64,000 bases of DNA from contig NZ_WBSM01000002.1 of the NCBI RefSeq assembly GCF_009299505.1, positions 248,001 through 312,000 on the forward strand. The letters run 5' to 3'. The notes under the pieces are model-generated. The model searched no databases, was not told the DNA's origin, and saw only the letters and a list, made by a program, of their open reading frames with translations. Position 1 is the first letter of the stretch. The number at the start of each line of letters is the position of its first letter. The position numbers were made by a program, and so were the translations under genes. The DNA is from Bifidobacterium ramosum. GTDB taxonomy: Bacteria; Actinomycetota; Actinomycetes; Actinomycetales; Bifidobacteriaceae. Below, piece by piece: positions 45,462 to 56,438 of the stretch.

Positions 45462-46385
45462 ATGCTGAATGTTTCGATCGTCATCCCCGCGTGGAACGAA
45501 GCCGAGCGTATCGCCGACTGCTTGCTCAACACGATTCGGCAGACCGTGATGCCGTACGAGGTGATCGTCGTCGACAACCGGTCGACCGACGACACGTGCG
45601 CGATCGTGGAACGGTTCATGAAGGAACATCCCGAAGCGCCGATCAAGCTGCTGCACCAGAACGACGAGCAGGGGTTGATCCCGACGCGCAACTTCGGCCT
45701 GAACGCCGCCACCGGCGACGTGCTCGGCCGGTTCGACGCGGACTGCATGATCAAGCCCGACTGGGTGGAGGTCGTCTCGGGCATCTTCACCGAGGACCCG
45801 GAGGCGATGGGCGCGACCGGGCCGGTGATGTACTACGACATGCCGTCGCGGCATTTCGGACTGAAAAGCGACAATTCGATCCGCAAGCGCATCTACCGGG
45901 CCGACGGCGGGCAGCCGCTGCTGTTCGGGTCGAACATGGCCGTGCGGGCGAGCGCGTGGCGGCAGATCGCGGGCGAGGTGTGCCGCGACAAGTCCGACGT
46001 GATGCACGAGGACATCGACCTGTCGCTGCACCTGATCGGCAAGGGCCTGAAGACCGTGTACTCGCCGCGCATGATCGCCGGCATGAGCGCGCGGCGCATG
46101 GACACATCGCTGCCGAGCTTCCTCAACTACATGCGCCGGTTCCGCAACACGTTCGACGCGCACCCGCAGCACTGGCGCAAGCACAAGCCGGAGATCCTGT
46201 TCACCGCCATGTATCCGGCGATGCACCTGTTCTACCCGGTGTGGCAGAAGGTGCTCACCACGGCGGACATCAACCCGGCCGAGGCGGCGTGGATCAACGA
46301 GCAGATGAAAATCGCCGAGAAGCAGGGGCACGAGCTTTACGACGAGACTCCCACCGACGAGGAGTACGACGAGAAGCACGAGTAG
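45462..46385 (+). CDS. Glycosyltransferase, family 2
   Basis: A 307-residue GT-A fold enzyme. MLNVSIVIPAWNEAERIADC begins the nucleotide-binding domain, with VVDNRSTDDT and the metal-binding FDADCMI following. The acceptor side has VMHEDIDLSLHLIGKG. No strong membrane segment is visible, but a hydrophobic MYPAMHLFYPVW near the C-terminus may anchor it. The ATG at 45462 is chosen because homologous GT2 proteins start just before this motif. It is divergent from the AI-2E and membrane GT2 pair, with 115 bases between. A role in surface glycan or glycolipid synthesis is inferred. Confidence 0.86.
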   Translation: MLNVSIVIPAWNEAERIADCLLNTIRQTVMPYEVIVVDNRSTDDTCAIVERFMKEHPEAPIKLLHQNDEQGLIPTRNFGLNAATGDVLGRFDADCMIKPDWVEVVSGIFTEDPEAMGATGPVMYYDMPSRHFGLKSDNSIRKRIYRADGGQPLLFGSNMAVRASAWRQIAGEVCRDKSDVMHEDIDLSLHLIGKGLKTVYSPRMIAGMSARRMDTSLPSFLNYMRRFRNTFDAHPQHWRKHKPEILFTAMYPAMHLFYPVWQKVLTTADINPAEAAWINEQMKIAEKQGHELYDETPTDEEYDEKHE

Positions 46386-46455
46386 GGTGCCGTGCCGTCT
46401 CGTTCCTTCCTTTCTCTACGTTCCTTCCTCCCTCTAATGGACATGCACCTTCCTT

Positions 46456-46813
46456 AACGGACATACGGCCGATCCGGGTGGTCGGATCGGCCGTATGTCC
46501 GTTGCGGGGCGCAAGAAATTCGGGGAATGAGCCCACTCGTCCCGAAAAAGTTGCACTGAGTCATCGTCAGCGCAAGAAATTCGGGAGATTAGGGCTGGTT
46601 TCCCGAAATAGTTGCGTTGACGATGGCTCAGTGCGGCTTTTTCGGGACGAGTGGGTTGTTTTCCCGAATTTCCCGCGCTGGCGGGTGGGGTGTGGTTGTG
46701 TACGATGTTGAATGGCCGTGGCCTGTTCCGTGGTGTCTTTTCGGCGTATTGGGCTGGCTTCTTCGACGGACATCCAGCCGATCTACCCGCTCAAATCGGC
46801 TGGATGTCCGTTG
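46456..46813. repeat. Two family-A hairpins flanking a family-F palindrome
   Basis: Copies lie at 46456-46503 (20-bp perfect stem, 8-base loop) and 46764-46813. The first has ACGGCC on the left and GGCCGT on the right, replacing the usual ACAGCC/GGCTGT pair. The second has CATCCAGCC/GGCTGGATG, replacing CATACAGCC/GGCTGTATG. Both are paired changes. The arrangement A-F-A resembles 21755-22231. The gap 46386-46844 holds nothing else recognised. Confidence 0.87.
46509..46678. repeat. Family-F 170-bp near-continuous palindrome, copy 2
   Basis: The 5' half (from 46509) and 3' half (to 46678) are near reverse complements. CCCACTCGTCCCGAAAAAG (about 46532-46550) pairs with CTTTTTCGGGACGAGTGGG (about 46637-46655). 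ACTGAGTCATCGTCA (46556-46570) pairs with TGACGATGGCTCAGT (46618-46632) with one mismatch. Sub-hairpins with GAAATTCGGG-type arms lie within each half. Confidence 0.82.
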
Positions 46814-46844
46814 TGGGGGAAGGGATGACTGGTAGAGTGGGGGT

Positions 46845-47759
46845 ATGAGTTTGGACAATATGCAGGGGAATGTTGGATTTTCGCAACCGGACGATACGTC
46901 GCAGCCGACGATGTCGCAGTCCCCATTGCCGCCGCAACCGGTGCCGCCGAATCCGTCAGCGGCCGTGTCCATCCGCGGCCTGTACAAACGCTTCGACGAC
47001 AAGATCGCCGTCAACGGTCTGTCCCTCGACATTCCGGTCGGCTCGTTCTACGGCCTCGTCGGCCCGAACGGCGCCGGCAAGACCACCACGCTCAACATGG
47101 TCACCGGTCTGCTCACGCCCGACGCAGGCCTTACGCTCATCCTCGGCCATGACGTGTGGCGCGATGTGAACACGGCCAAACGCATGATCGGCGTGATGCC
47201 GCAGCCCGACCAGATCTTCGACCGTCTCACCGGCATGCAGTTGCTCGTCTATTCCGGCATGCTGTGCGGCATGCCCCGCGCGGAATCGATCGCCCGCGCG
47301 AACGACCTGCTCGCCGCGTTCGATCTCACCCAGGCCGCGAACACGATGGTCGCCGATTATTCGGCCGGCATGACCAAGAAGATCTGCCTCGCCTCCGCGA
47401 TGATCCACAGCCCGCGCATCCTGGTGCTCGACGAGCCGTTCGAATCGGTCGATCCGGTGTCCAGTGCGAATCTCAAGGACATCCTCATCGAATACGCGAA
47501 GACCGGCGGCACGGTGATCATCTCGTCGCACGTGATGGCGTTGGTGGAGCGTATGTGCACGCATGTGGCCGTGGTCAACAACGGTCAGGTGTGCGCGGCC
47601 GGCACCGTCGACGAGGTCGCGGCCGGCGAGGATCTGGAGGACCGGTTCCTGCAGTTGGTCGGCGGCCGCCATGAGGCCGCGCATCTGAGCTGGCTCGACG
47701 GTGGCGCGGAGGGATCCGACGGGCTGAACGGCCCCACCGACGCAGGAGTCGTACGATGA
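46845..47759 (+). CDS. ABC transporter ATP-binding protein
   Basis: The ATPase of a two-gene ABC-2 type exporter, 304 residues. A Gln/Pro-rich leader of about 40 residues precedes the nucleotide domain. Walker A is GPNGAGKTT (about residue 68), the signature is DYSAGMTKKI, and Walker B is ILVLDEPFESVDP; the H-loop is VIISSHVMALVE. The signature SAGM is a variant of the usual SGGQ, common in ABC-2 exporters. Its stop codon overlaps the permease start (ATGA). Substrate unknown. Confidence 0.9.
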   Translation: MSLDNMQGNVGFSQPDDTSQPTMSQSPLPPQPVPPNPSAAVSIRGLYKRFDDKIAVNGLSLDIPVGSFYGLVGPNGAGKTTTLNMVTGLLTPDAGLTLILGHDVWRDVNTAKRMIGVMPQPDQIFDRLTGMQLLVYSGMLCGMPRAESIARANDLLAAFDLTQAANTMVADYSAGMTKKICLASAMIHSPRILVLDEPFESVDPVSSANLKDILIEYAKTGGTVIISSHVMALVERMCTHVAVVNNGQVCAAGTVDEVAAGEDLEDRFLQLVGGRHEAAHLSWLDGGAEGSDGLNGPTDAGVVR

Positions 47760-49426
47760 CCGCCGCCCTCACCCTCGTCCGCATGCGTTGGGCGCTCACG
47801 TGGGCCACGCTGCGCAAATCCGTCTGGCAGACCGTCGGCTACGCGATCGCCCTGGTCTTCGCGGTCGGCACGGTCATCGGCGTCGCCGCGCTCGCATGGC
47901 TGGTCGGCACCCTCCCGCCGTTCGTGCCGCCCGAAGCCCCGGGCCTTCCACCGGTCAACCTCCTCGGCCCGCATGGCGTCATCAATACCGTCGTCGTCCT
48001 GTTCGGCGCGTTCCTCACGCTGGCGGTCGGCCTGTTCCAGATCATGCTGCTCGGCGAAGGCTCTACGATGAGCCCGCGCAAGTTCGCGCTCTACGGCATC
48101 CCCGACCGCGAGCTTCAGTTCGGCCTGCTCCTGTCCGGTCTGACCGGCATCCCCGCGATCACCGGCGTGCTCTCGCTCCTGTGTTGGTCGCTCGCCTATC
48201 GTGCGATGGGGCCGGCCGTGGTCGTCACGGCGGTCGTTGCCGCGCCGCTCGCCGTCGTCACCATGATGAGCGTGTCGAAGATGCTGCTGTCGTTGTCGAC
48301 CACGCTGGTCACGTCGCGACGAGGCCAGGGTGTCTTCTATATCATCGTCGTCCTGCTGTTCGTCGGCGTCATGCAGGTGCCGAACATCCTCGTCAATTCC
48401 GGTGTGGCGGAGGGACTCGACGTTGCAGGCATCGCGCTGATCGCCGCGGCCGTGGCATGGACGCCGTTCGGCGCGGCGTTTCAGCTGCCGTACGACGCGC
48501 TGCTCGGCGACTGGCCGGCGTTGCTCGCCCGCGTCGCGATCCTCGCGGTCGCGTGGATGCTGTGCTTCATGGTGTGCACGTGGTGTCTGCGCCGCGAGCG
48601 TCTTGTGGCCGGCAAGTCGTCCGAGGCCGTGAAGGCCAAGGGCATCGGTGCATTCGGCTGGATGCCCGATTCGCCGTCCGGCGCGGTGTCGGCCCGGCTG
48701 CTGACCTACCTGAGACGTGACCCTCGCCAGCTCATGATGTTCATCATGCCGGTGTTCTTCATCATCATCTTCTCGCTGCAGGCACACGGCGAAAGCGGCA
48801 TGGTCTGGCAGTCGTTGATCTGGGCAGGATGGATCTTCGCGATCGCCGAAAGCAACGGCCTGGCCTACGACGGCCGTGGATTCACCATGCAGGTGATCGC
48901 CGGCGTATCGGGATTCACCGACCGCATCGGCCGCGTGCGCGTGTACGCCGCGATCATCGTCGCCTACGAACTGCTCATGTTCGTCGCAGTTGCGATCATC
49001 ACCGGCGACTGGACACGGCCGGGCGGGTTGCTGTTCGGCGCGACGTTCGCGGCCGTCGGCATCGGCATGGGCCTGAGCGGACTCGGATTGGCCGAGATCA
49101 CGTCGTGCGTGCTCATGTATCCGGTCGCGTCGATGGACAAGCCGTTCTCCTCGCCGCAGGGCCGTATGGTCGCACAGGGGTTCTTCCCGCTCGCGTATCT
49201 GATCGGCAGCTTCGTCGCCATGCTGCCGACCGGCATCGTCACGATCGTGATGATCGCCGTCTTTCCGATCGAATTCGGGATGATTTACTGGCTGCTGATT
49301 CCGGTCGCGCTCGCGAACGGCGCTGGTGCGCTCGCGTTGGGTTCGTGGCTCGGCGGTAAGCTGTTAGATGCGCGAATGCTGTCGGTGGTGCGTACGCTGG
49401 ATTCGTTCGCGTCGTTGCAGCAGTGA
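47756..49426 (+). CDS. ABC transporter permease (ABC-2 type)
   Basis: A 556-residue membrane subunit with about 11-12 hydrophobic segments, the first at about residues 20-50. It has no recognisable catalytic motif. Overlap with the ATPase gene shows the two form one transporter. The size fits two fused six-segment halves. Substrate cannot be inferred; exporters of this type handle drugs, lipids or peptides. Downstream is a degenerate family-B repeat and a 16-bp hairpin before dacB. Confidence 0.85.
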   Translation: MTAALTLVRMRWALTWATLRKSVWQTVGYAIALVFAVGTVIGVAALAWLVGTLPPFVPPEAPGLPPVNLLGPHGVINTVVVLFGAFLTLAVGLFQIMLLGEGSTMSPRKFALYGIPDRELQFGLLLSGLTGIPAITGVLSLLCWSLAYRAMGPAVVVTAVVAAPLAVVTMMSVSKMLLSLSTTLVTSRRGQGVFYIIVVLLFVGVMQVPNILVNSGVAEGLDVAGIALIAAAVAWTPFGAAFQLPYDALLGDWPALLARVAILAVAWMLCFMVCTWCLRRERLVAGKSSEAVKAKGIGAFGWMPDSPSGAVSARLLTYLRRDPRQLMMFIMPVFFIIIFSLQAHGESGMVWQSLIWAGWIFAIAESNGLAYDGRGFTMQVIAGVSGFTDRIGRVRVYAAIIVAYELLMFVAVAIITGDWTRPGGLLFGATFAAVGIGMGLSGLGLAEITSCVLMYPVASMDKPFSSPQGRMVAQGFFPLAYLIGSFVAMLPTGIVTIVMIAVFPIEFGMIYWLLIPVALANGAGALALGSWLGGKLLDARMLSVVRTLDSFASLQQ

Positions 49427-49447
49427 CGGCGGCGGACGCGGTGTGGT

Positions 49448-49493
49448 TCCCTCGGTCGGCTGCGCTGACAGCTCCCCTTGGAATAGGGGAGTC
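49448..49493. repeat. Degenerate family-B repeat
   Basis: CTCGGTCGGCTGCGCTGACA followed by GCTCCCCTTGGAATAGGGGAG. The central hairpin GTCGGC-TGC-GCTGAC and one CTCCCCT/AGGGGAG pair are kept, but the outer arm is eroded. Confidence 0.6.
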
Positions 49494-49527
49494 GGATGCT
49501 CGGTGGTGATCTGCATAGGATCAGGTG

Positions 49528-49559
49528 GCTGATGTCTTCTCCTAGGAGGAGACGTCAGC
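49528..49559. promoter_or_regulatory. 16-bp inverted repeat before dacB
   Basis: GCTGATGTCTTCTCCT (49528-49543) is followed without a spacer by AGGAGGAGACGTCAGC (49544-49559), pairing throughout with two G-U type positions. It lies 38 bases before the dacB start. It may end the exporter transcript or act as an operator for the dacB operon. Confidence 0.45.
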
Positions 49560-49596
49560 GCTACCGTTAAGTCGAAACACAACAGGATATGGAGGC

Positions 49597-51048
49597 ATGA
49601 TGGGCGGGCGGATACGGCATCGGCGTGCGATCGTGGTCGCGGCGTCCGCGGTGACGACCGTCGCGCTGTTCGTCGGCTATCTGATCGCCGACGTCATGGA
49701 CGTCGCGCCCGGCGTGCTTACCATGCGGCAGGTCACGCGTCGCACGATCCCCGACGCTCCGACCGCGCGCGCCGCCGGTACGATCGCGAGCGACGTCGAT
49801 CTCGGCAAGGCCATCGACGCGTCCGCCGCACGGCAGCTCATCGACGAGTTCGCCAAAACCGACGGCGTCGGCTCCGACTATTCCGTTGCGATCGCCGCCG
49901 CTGACGGCACCATCGTCGCGCAGCACGCCGCGACCACGCCGCGCGAACCCGCATCCACTCTGAAAACGTTGACGGCCCTCGCCGCATCCGCCACGCTCGA
50001 CATGGGATCCACACTCGCCACGAACGTCTACCTGACCGACGTGACGGACGGCCACGGCACGCTGATCCTGCAAGGCAACGGCGACATGCTGCTGTCCGCC
50101 GGCGACAGCGACCCCGATCACGTCAACGGCCGCGCCGGACTCGGCACGCTCGCCGCCCGTACGGCGAAGGCCCTGCACCAGCGGGGCGTCGACTCGGTGA
50201 CCCTGATGGTCGACGACAGTCTGTTCGGTGCCGACCGCTACCCGGACGACATCGCCGAAAACAACGGCGACAACCTGTACTACACGGGCGTGAGCTCCAT
50301 GGCCGTCGACGGCGGCCGGCAATGGGACGGCGCCGCGCCCGAGAACCCCGACGTCTTCAGCGCGTACCCCGAACTCAGCCAGACCACGGCCGCCGACGCC
50401 GCCTCGGTGTTCGCCGAACGGCTCACCGAGGAAGGCGTCGCCGTCGCCAACGCGGACTCCATCGACGTATCCGCGAAGGAACCGGCCACGGCGATCGACG
50501 GCCGCACACCGATCGCCGCCGTGCGTTCCGCCACGCTCGCCGAGATCCTCGCCTTCGCGCTGCGCCACTCCGACAACACGCTCGCCGAGGAATTCGGGCG
50601 GCTCACCGCGCTCGCCACCGGCGACGACAACACGCCGGCCGGTGCGACCGCCGCCGTGCGCGCTGCGCTCAAACGCCTCGGCATCGACACCGACGGCCTG
50701 ACCATGGCCGACTGCTCCGGCCTGTCGCCGGGCTCGCGCGTGAGTGTCGCCACGCTCGTGGCCGTGCAGGCGCACAATCTCACCGCATCCGGCGGGGCAG
50801 CCGCGGCCGAAGGCCTGTCGATCCCCGGACTCGTCGGCACCGCGCTCAACCGGGCGGTCAGCGCCGACACCGTCGGCCTGCTGCGCGTCAAAACCGGCAG
50901 CCTCGGCGAGGTCACGTCCATGGCCGGCAACGTGTCGCGTCTGCACGGCGGCGTGCTCGCGTTCGCGGTGATCGTCAACAAGCCGGACGACTGGGCGGCG
51001 GCGCGCGACGCCATCGACGTGTTCGCCGACGGGCTGGCGCGACTGTAG
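49597..51048 (+). CDS. dacB: D-alanyl-D-alanine carboxypeptidase/endopeptidase (PBP4 type)
   Basis: A class C low-molecular-weight penicillin-binding protein that trims or cuts peptidoglycan peptides outside the cell. It has 483 residues and one N-terminal membrane segment (about 11-31). All three active-site motifs are present: Ser120-Thr-Leu-Lys123 in REPASTLKTL, SDN in LRHSDNTLAEEFG, and KTG in LRVKTGSLGEV. GGAGG precedes the start; the second ATG at 49600 is an alternative. It begins the cluster with tilS, hpt, ftsH and folate genes. Confidence 0.94.
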   Translation: MMGGRIRHRRAIVVAASAVTTVALFVGYLIADVMDVAPGVLTMRQVTRRTIPDAPTARAAGTIASDVDLGKAIDASAARQLIDEFAKTDGVGSDYSVAIAAADGTIVAQHAATTPREPASTLKTLTALAASATLDMGSTLATNVYLTDVTDGHGTLILQGNGDMLLSAGDSDPDHVNGRAGLGTLAARTAKALHQRGVDSVTLMVDDSLFGADRYPDDIAENNGDNLYYTGVSSMAVDGGRQWDGAAPENPDVFSAYPELSQTTAADAASVFAERLTEEGVAVANADSIDVSAKEPATAIDGRTPIAAVRSATLAEILAFALRHSDNTLAEEFGRLTALATGDDNTPAGATAAVRAALKRLGIDTDGLTMADCSGLSPGSRVSVATLVAVQAHNLTASGGAAAAEGLSIPGLVGTALNRAVSADTVGLLRVKTGSLGEVTSMAGNVSRLHGGVLAFAVIVNKPDDWAAARDAIDVFADGLARL

Positions 51049-51073
51049 CCGGCGGGAATGTCATAGGAATGTC

Positions 51074-52171
51074 ATGGTGTATTCGAAACGACTGAAGGCC
51101 GGCGTCGGCGCGGTGCGGTCGGCGCTGCTCGGCATCGGGCTCGACCGGCAGGACGACCGGTTCGCCGAGCACGGCGACCATGAGACGGCGGCGGACGCGC
51201 CGCTCGTGCTCGTCGCCTGTTCGGGCGGTCGCGATTCGATGGCGCTGGCCGCATTGGCCGGCACGGTGTGCCCGACGCTCGGCGTGCGCTGCGGTGCGGT
51301 GATCGTCGATCACGGTATGCAGGACGGCTCGGCCGACGTGGCCCGCGCCGCCGCCGCGCGATGCCGCGCGCTCGACTTGGATCCGGTGACCGTGCGACGG
51401 GTCGCCGTCGCCGACGACGGCAGGGGAGCGGAGGCCGCCGCGCGCGACGCCCGGTACGCGGCGCTGTGCGACGCGGCGCGTGGGACGGGCGCGACGGCCG
51501 TGCTGCTCGCGCACACCCGCGACGACCAGGCCGAAACCGTGCTGCTCGGACTGCTGCGATCCGCCGGCGTCGATGCGCTCGCCGGCATGCCGGCGACATT
51601 CCTGCGCGACGGCGTGCGCTTCGCCCGGCCGCTGCTGGACCTGACCCGCGACGACACCACCGGCGTCTGTGAGGACCTCGGGCTGGTCTGGTGGGACGAT
51701 CCGACCAACGGCGACGGCGATCATGCCGCGGCAGTGTCGTCGCTGCCGCTGCGGTCGCGGATTCGCCACGAGCTGATTCCGTTCATGGCGCAATTCACCG
51801 GCGGCGACATCACGACCCATCTGGCCGACGGCGCGCGGCTCATGCAACGCGACAAGGACTACCTCGACCGGCAGGCCGACACGGCGGCGGCCTCGGCAAG
51901 ACTCGACCCGAACGGCGACATGCTGCGGCTGTCGGCCACCGCATTGGCCGGGCACCACGCCGCCATCCGTCTGCGTGTCATCGCCCACGCGCTTGCCGGC
52001 GCGGACATCGCGGCCACGGCCAAACAGGTCGAGGCGATCGACCGCCTCGCCGTCGACTGGCATGGTCAGGGACCTGTGAGTCTTCCCAGAGGATATTCAG
52101 CTTTTCGCCAGAAACACGTCATTCGTGTGTGCCAAGATGGTGGGCATGCGAATCGCCGACGTTCAGAATGA
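51074..52171 (+). CDS. tilS: tRNA(Ile)-lysidine synthase
   Basis: Modifies C34 of the CAU-anticodon isoleucine tRNA to lysidine using ATP and lysine, so that it reads AUA. The 365-residue protein has the N-type ATPase PP-loop VLVACSGGRDSMALAALAG (about residues 37-55) and the conserved LLAHTRDDQAETVLLGLLRS. The C-terminal part is shorter than in the E. coli enzyme, as is usual in actinobacteria. The 3' end overlaps hpt by 26 bases, implying coupled translation. Confidence 0.93.
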   Translation: MVYSKRLKAGVGAVRSALLGIGLDRQDDRFAEHGDHETAADAPLVLVACSGGRDSMALAALAGTVCPTLGVRCGAVIVDHGMQDGSADVARAAAARCRALDLDPVTVRRVAVADDGRGAEAAARDARYAALCDAARGTGATAVLLAHTRDDQAETVLLGLLRSAGVDALAGMPATFLRDGVRFARPLLDLTRDDTTGVCEDLGLVWWDDPTNGDGDHAAAVSSLPLRSRIRHELIPFMAQFTGGDITTHLADGARLMQRDKDYLDRQADTAAASARLDPNGDMLRLSATALAGHHAAIRLRVIAHALAGADIAATAKQVEAIDRLAVDWHGQGPVSLPRGYSAFRQKHVIRVCQDGGHANRRRSE

Positions 52172-52705
52172 TATCGACCACGAGCTGGTCAGCAAAGAAC
52201 AGATAGACAGCAAGATCCACGAGATCGCGGCCCAGGTGAGCGAGGAGTACCGCGGCAAGGACCTGCTGCTCGTCGCCGTGCTCAAGGGCGCGGTGAACAC
52301 GCTCGCCGCGTTCTCGCAGGCATTGAGCATCCCCGTCCAGCTCGACTTCATGAGCCTGTCCAGCTACGGTTCGGGCACCGAGTCGAGCGGTACCGTGACG
52401 ATCCGGCAGGATCTGTCCACCGATGTTCGCGGCCGGCACATTCTGATCGTCGAGGATATCATCGACTCCGGGCGCACGCTCGCATGGCTCGTCGACGAAC
52501 TCAAGCGGCGCGGCGCGGCGTCCGTCGAGATCTTCGCGCTGCTCGAGAAGCCGGCGCGGCGCGAGGTCGACGTCGACGTGAAATACCGCGGCTATGAGAT
52601 TCCCGACGAATTCGTCGTCGGATTCGGTCTCGACTACGACGAGCGCTACCGCAACCTCGATTCGATCGCGGTGCTCAAGCCCGAAGTCTACCAAGGAGTG
52701 AACGC

Positions 52706-52709
<4 letters not shown>
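52146..52709 (+). CDS. hpt: Hypoxanthine phosphoribosyltransferase
   Basis: Salvages hypoxanthine or guanine with PRPP to give IMP or GMP. The 187-residue protein has the PRPP-binding motif ILIVEDIIDSGRTLAWLVDE (about residues 99-118) and the N-terminal VAVLKGAVNTLAAFSQAL. The start at 52146 (MRIADVQ) is favoured by family length; ATG 52137 and GTG 52125 are upstream alternatives. It overlaps tilS at its 5' end and ftsH at its 3' end (ATGA), within a conserved actinobacterial gene order. Confidence 0.94.
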
Positions 52710-54769
<2,060 letters not shown>

Positions 54770-54807
54770 GCGGACCGCCCGGCGGATCGACGGAACATGA
54801 ATGATGG

Positions 54808-54845
54808 AAGTTGCGGCGTGCTGCATCGACGGCACGCCGCAACTT
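54808..54845 (+). terminator. Hairpin between ftsH and folE
   Basis: AAGTTGCGGCGTGC (54808-54821) pairs perfectly with GCACGCCGCAACTT (54832-54845) around a 10-base loop. It is followed by GTATGT rather than a T-run and then by the folE ribosome binding site. It may partially terminate or stabilise the ftsH message. Confidence 0.55.
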
Positions 54846-54863
54846 GTATGTAGAGGAGAAGAC

Positions 54864-55433
54864 ATGACGACGTATGACGAAGAGGGCGTGAAGCAGGCCG
54901 TGCGGCTGTTCCTGCGGTCGATCGGCGAGGATCCCGACCGCGAGGGGCTGCTCGAGACGCCCGACCGCATCGCGCGGGCCTGCCGTGAGATCTTCGCGGG
55001 GTTGGGCAAAAGCCCACAGGAGGTGCTCGCCAAGCGCTTCCCGGTCCAGACCGACGAGATGGTGCTCGTGCGCGACATCGAACTGTTTTCGGTGTGCGAA
55101 CATCACCTGCTGCCGTTCCACGGCGTCGCGCACGTGGGCTACATCCCATCCAACGGCCAGGTCGTGGGGCTGAGCAAGCTGGCTCGGCTCGTGGAACTGT
55201 ACGCGCGCCGGCCGCAGGTGCAGGAGCGCATCACCCAGCAGGTGGCCGACGCGCTCATGGACTATGCGGACGCGAAGGGCGTGATCGTCGTGACCGAATG
55301 CGAGCACATGTGCATGGCGATGCGCGGCGTGAACAAGCCGGCTTCGCGCACCGTGACCTCGGCCGTGCGTGGCGTGATGCGCAACCCCGCCACGCGCGCC
55401 GAGGCCATGAGCCTGATCATGGCCCAGCACTGA
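54864..55433 (+). CDS. folE: GTP cyclohydrolase I
   Basis: Converts GTP to dihydroneopterin triphosphate, the first step of tetrahydrofolate synthesis. The 189-residue protein is of normal length. Zinc ligands and catalytic residues are in [13 protein letters not shown] and [14 protein letters not shown]; the C-terminal signature [12 protein letters not shown] is complete. AGAGGAGA lies before the ATG at 54864. A longer form starting at 54801 would run through the hairpin and is unlikely. It is followed by folP and the folB-folK fusion, completing the pterin branch. Confidence 0.96.
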   Translation: MTTYDEEGVKQAVRLFLRSIGEDPDREGLLETPDRIARACREIFAGLGKSPQEVLAKRFPVQTDEMVLVRDIELFSVCEHHLLPFHGVAHVGYIPSNGQVVGLSKLARLVELYARRPQVQERITQQVADALMDYADAKGVIVVTECEHMCMAMRGVNKPASRTVTSAVRGVMRNPATRAEAMSLIMAQH

Positions 55434-55485
55434 TGTATCAAGGCATATGTATCGAGGCATGTCGATTCGGAAGGGGATATGACCT

Positions 55486-56370
55486 ATGACTGATCTGAGA
55501 GTCTTGCATGATACCGACCGCACGCTCGTGATGGGCGTGCTCAACATCACCGAGGACTCGTTCTCGGACGGCGGGCTGTGGCTCGACCCGGCCAAGGCAC
55601 GCGAGCACGGCCTCGCGATGCTCGACGCCGGCGCCGACATCATCGACATCGGTGCAGAATCCACGCGGCCCGGAGCCAAACGCGTGTCCGAAGCCGACGA
55701 GCTGAACCGCGTCACCGGCGCGGTCAAGGCGCTGCTCGGCGGCGAACTCGGCCATCACGACGCGATCCTGTCGATCGACACGACCCGCGCGCTCGTCGCC
55801 GCGGCCGCGCTCGAGGACGGCGCGCAGATCATCAACGACGTCTCCGGCGGTACGCTCGACAAGGAGCTGCCGCACGTCGTCGCCGACCACGACTGCCTGT
55901 ACATCGTGCAGCACTGGCGTGGCTGGCTCGCCGGCGCCAAAGGCGCGACGCCCGACGCCGACACCTCGCACTACGAGCACGGCGTGTTGAAGGACGTCAA
56001 GGACGAGCTCATGCGTCAGGTCGATGCGGTGCTCGAGGCCGGCGTCAAGCCCGAGCGCATCGTCATCGATCCTGGTCTGGGCTTCTCCAAGCCCGGCATC
56101 GAGCATAACTTGCCGCTGCTGGCCGGTATTCAGGCGTTCGAGGACACCGGCTATCCGGTGCTGATCGGCGCGTCGCGCAAGCGGTTCGTGTCGGCGGTAT
56201 TGGCCGAGGCCGGATTCGCCGAGCCGACCATGGACGACCGCGACAACGCGACCGCCGCGATCTCGGCCCTGAGCGCCGAACACGGGGTATGGGCCGTGCG
56301 CGTGCACGACGTGGCCCGCAGCCGCGCCGCCGTCGCCGTCGGCCTCGAGTGGCGCGCGGCACTGGCGTAA
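55486..56370 (+). CDS. folP: Dihydropteroate synthase
   Basis: Joins the pterin pyrophosphate to p-aminobenzoate. It has 294 residues with the family signatures MGVLNITEDSFSDGG (residues about 15-29), IGAESTRPGAKRVSEADE, and the C-terminal LIGASRKRFVS and RVHDVA. AAGGGG lies upstream of the ATG. It is placed 52 bases after folE and 68 bases before folB-folK. Sulfonamides would target this enzyme. Confidence 0.95.
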   Translation: MTDLRVLHDTDRTLVMGVLNITEDSFSDGGLWLDPAKAREHGLAMLDAGADIIDIGAESTRPGAKRVSEADELNRVTGAVKALLGGELGHHDAILSIDTTRALVAAAALEDGAQIINDVSGGTLDKELPHVVADHDCLYIVQHWRGWLAGAKGATPDADTSHYEHGVLKDVKDELMRQVDAVLEAGVKPERIVIDPGLGFSKPGIEHNLPLLAGIQAFEDTGYPVLIGASRKRFVSAVLAEAGFAEPTMDDRDNATAAISALSAEHGVWAVRVHDVARSRAAVAVGLEWRAALA

Positions 56371-56438
56371 AACGGCGGAGGCCGGTGGCTTCCCCATACG
56401 GAGAGACCGGGAACATGGCAATGACAAGGAGCCTGATG

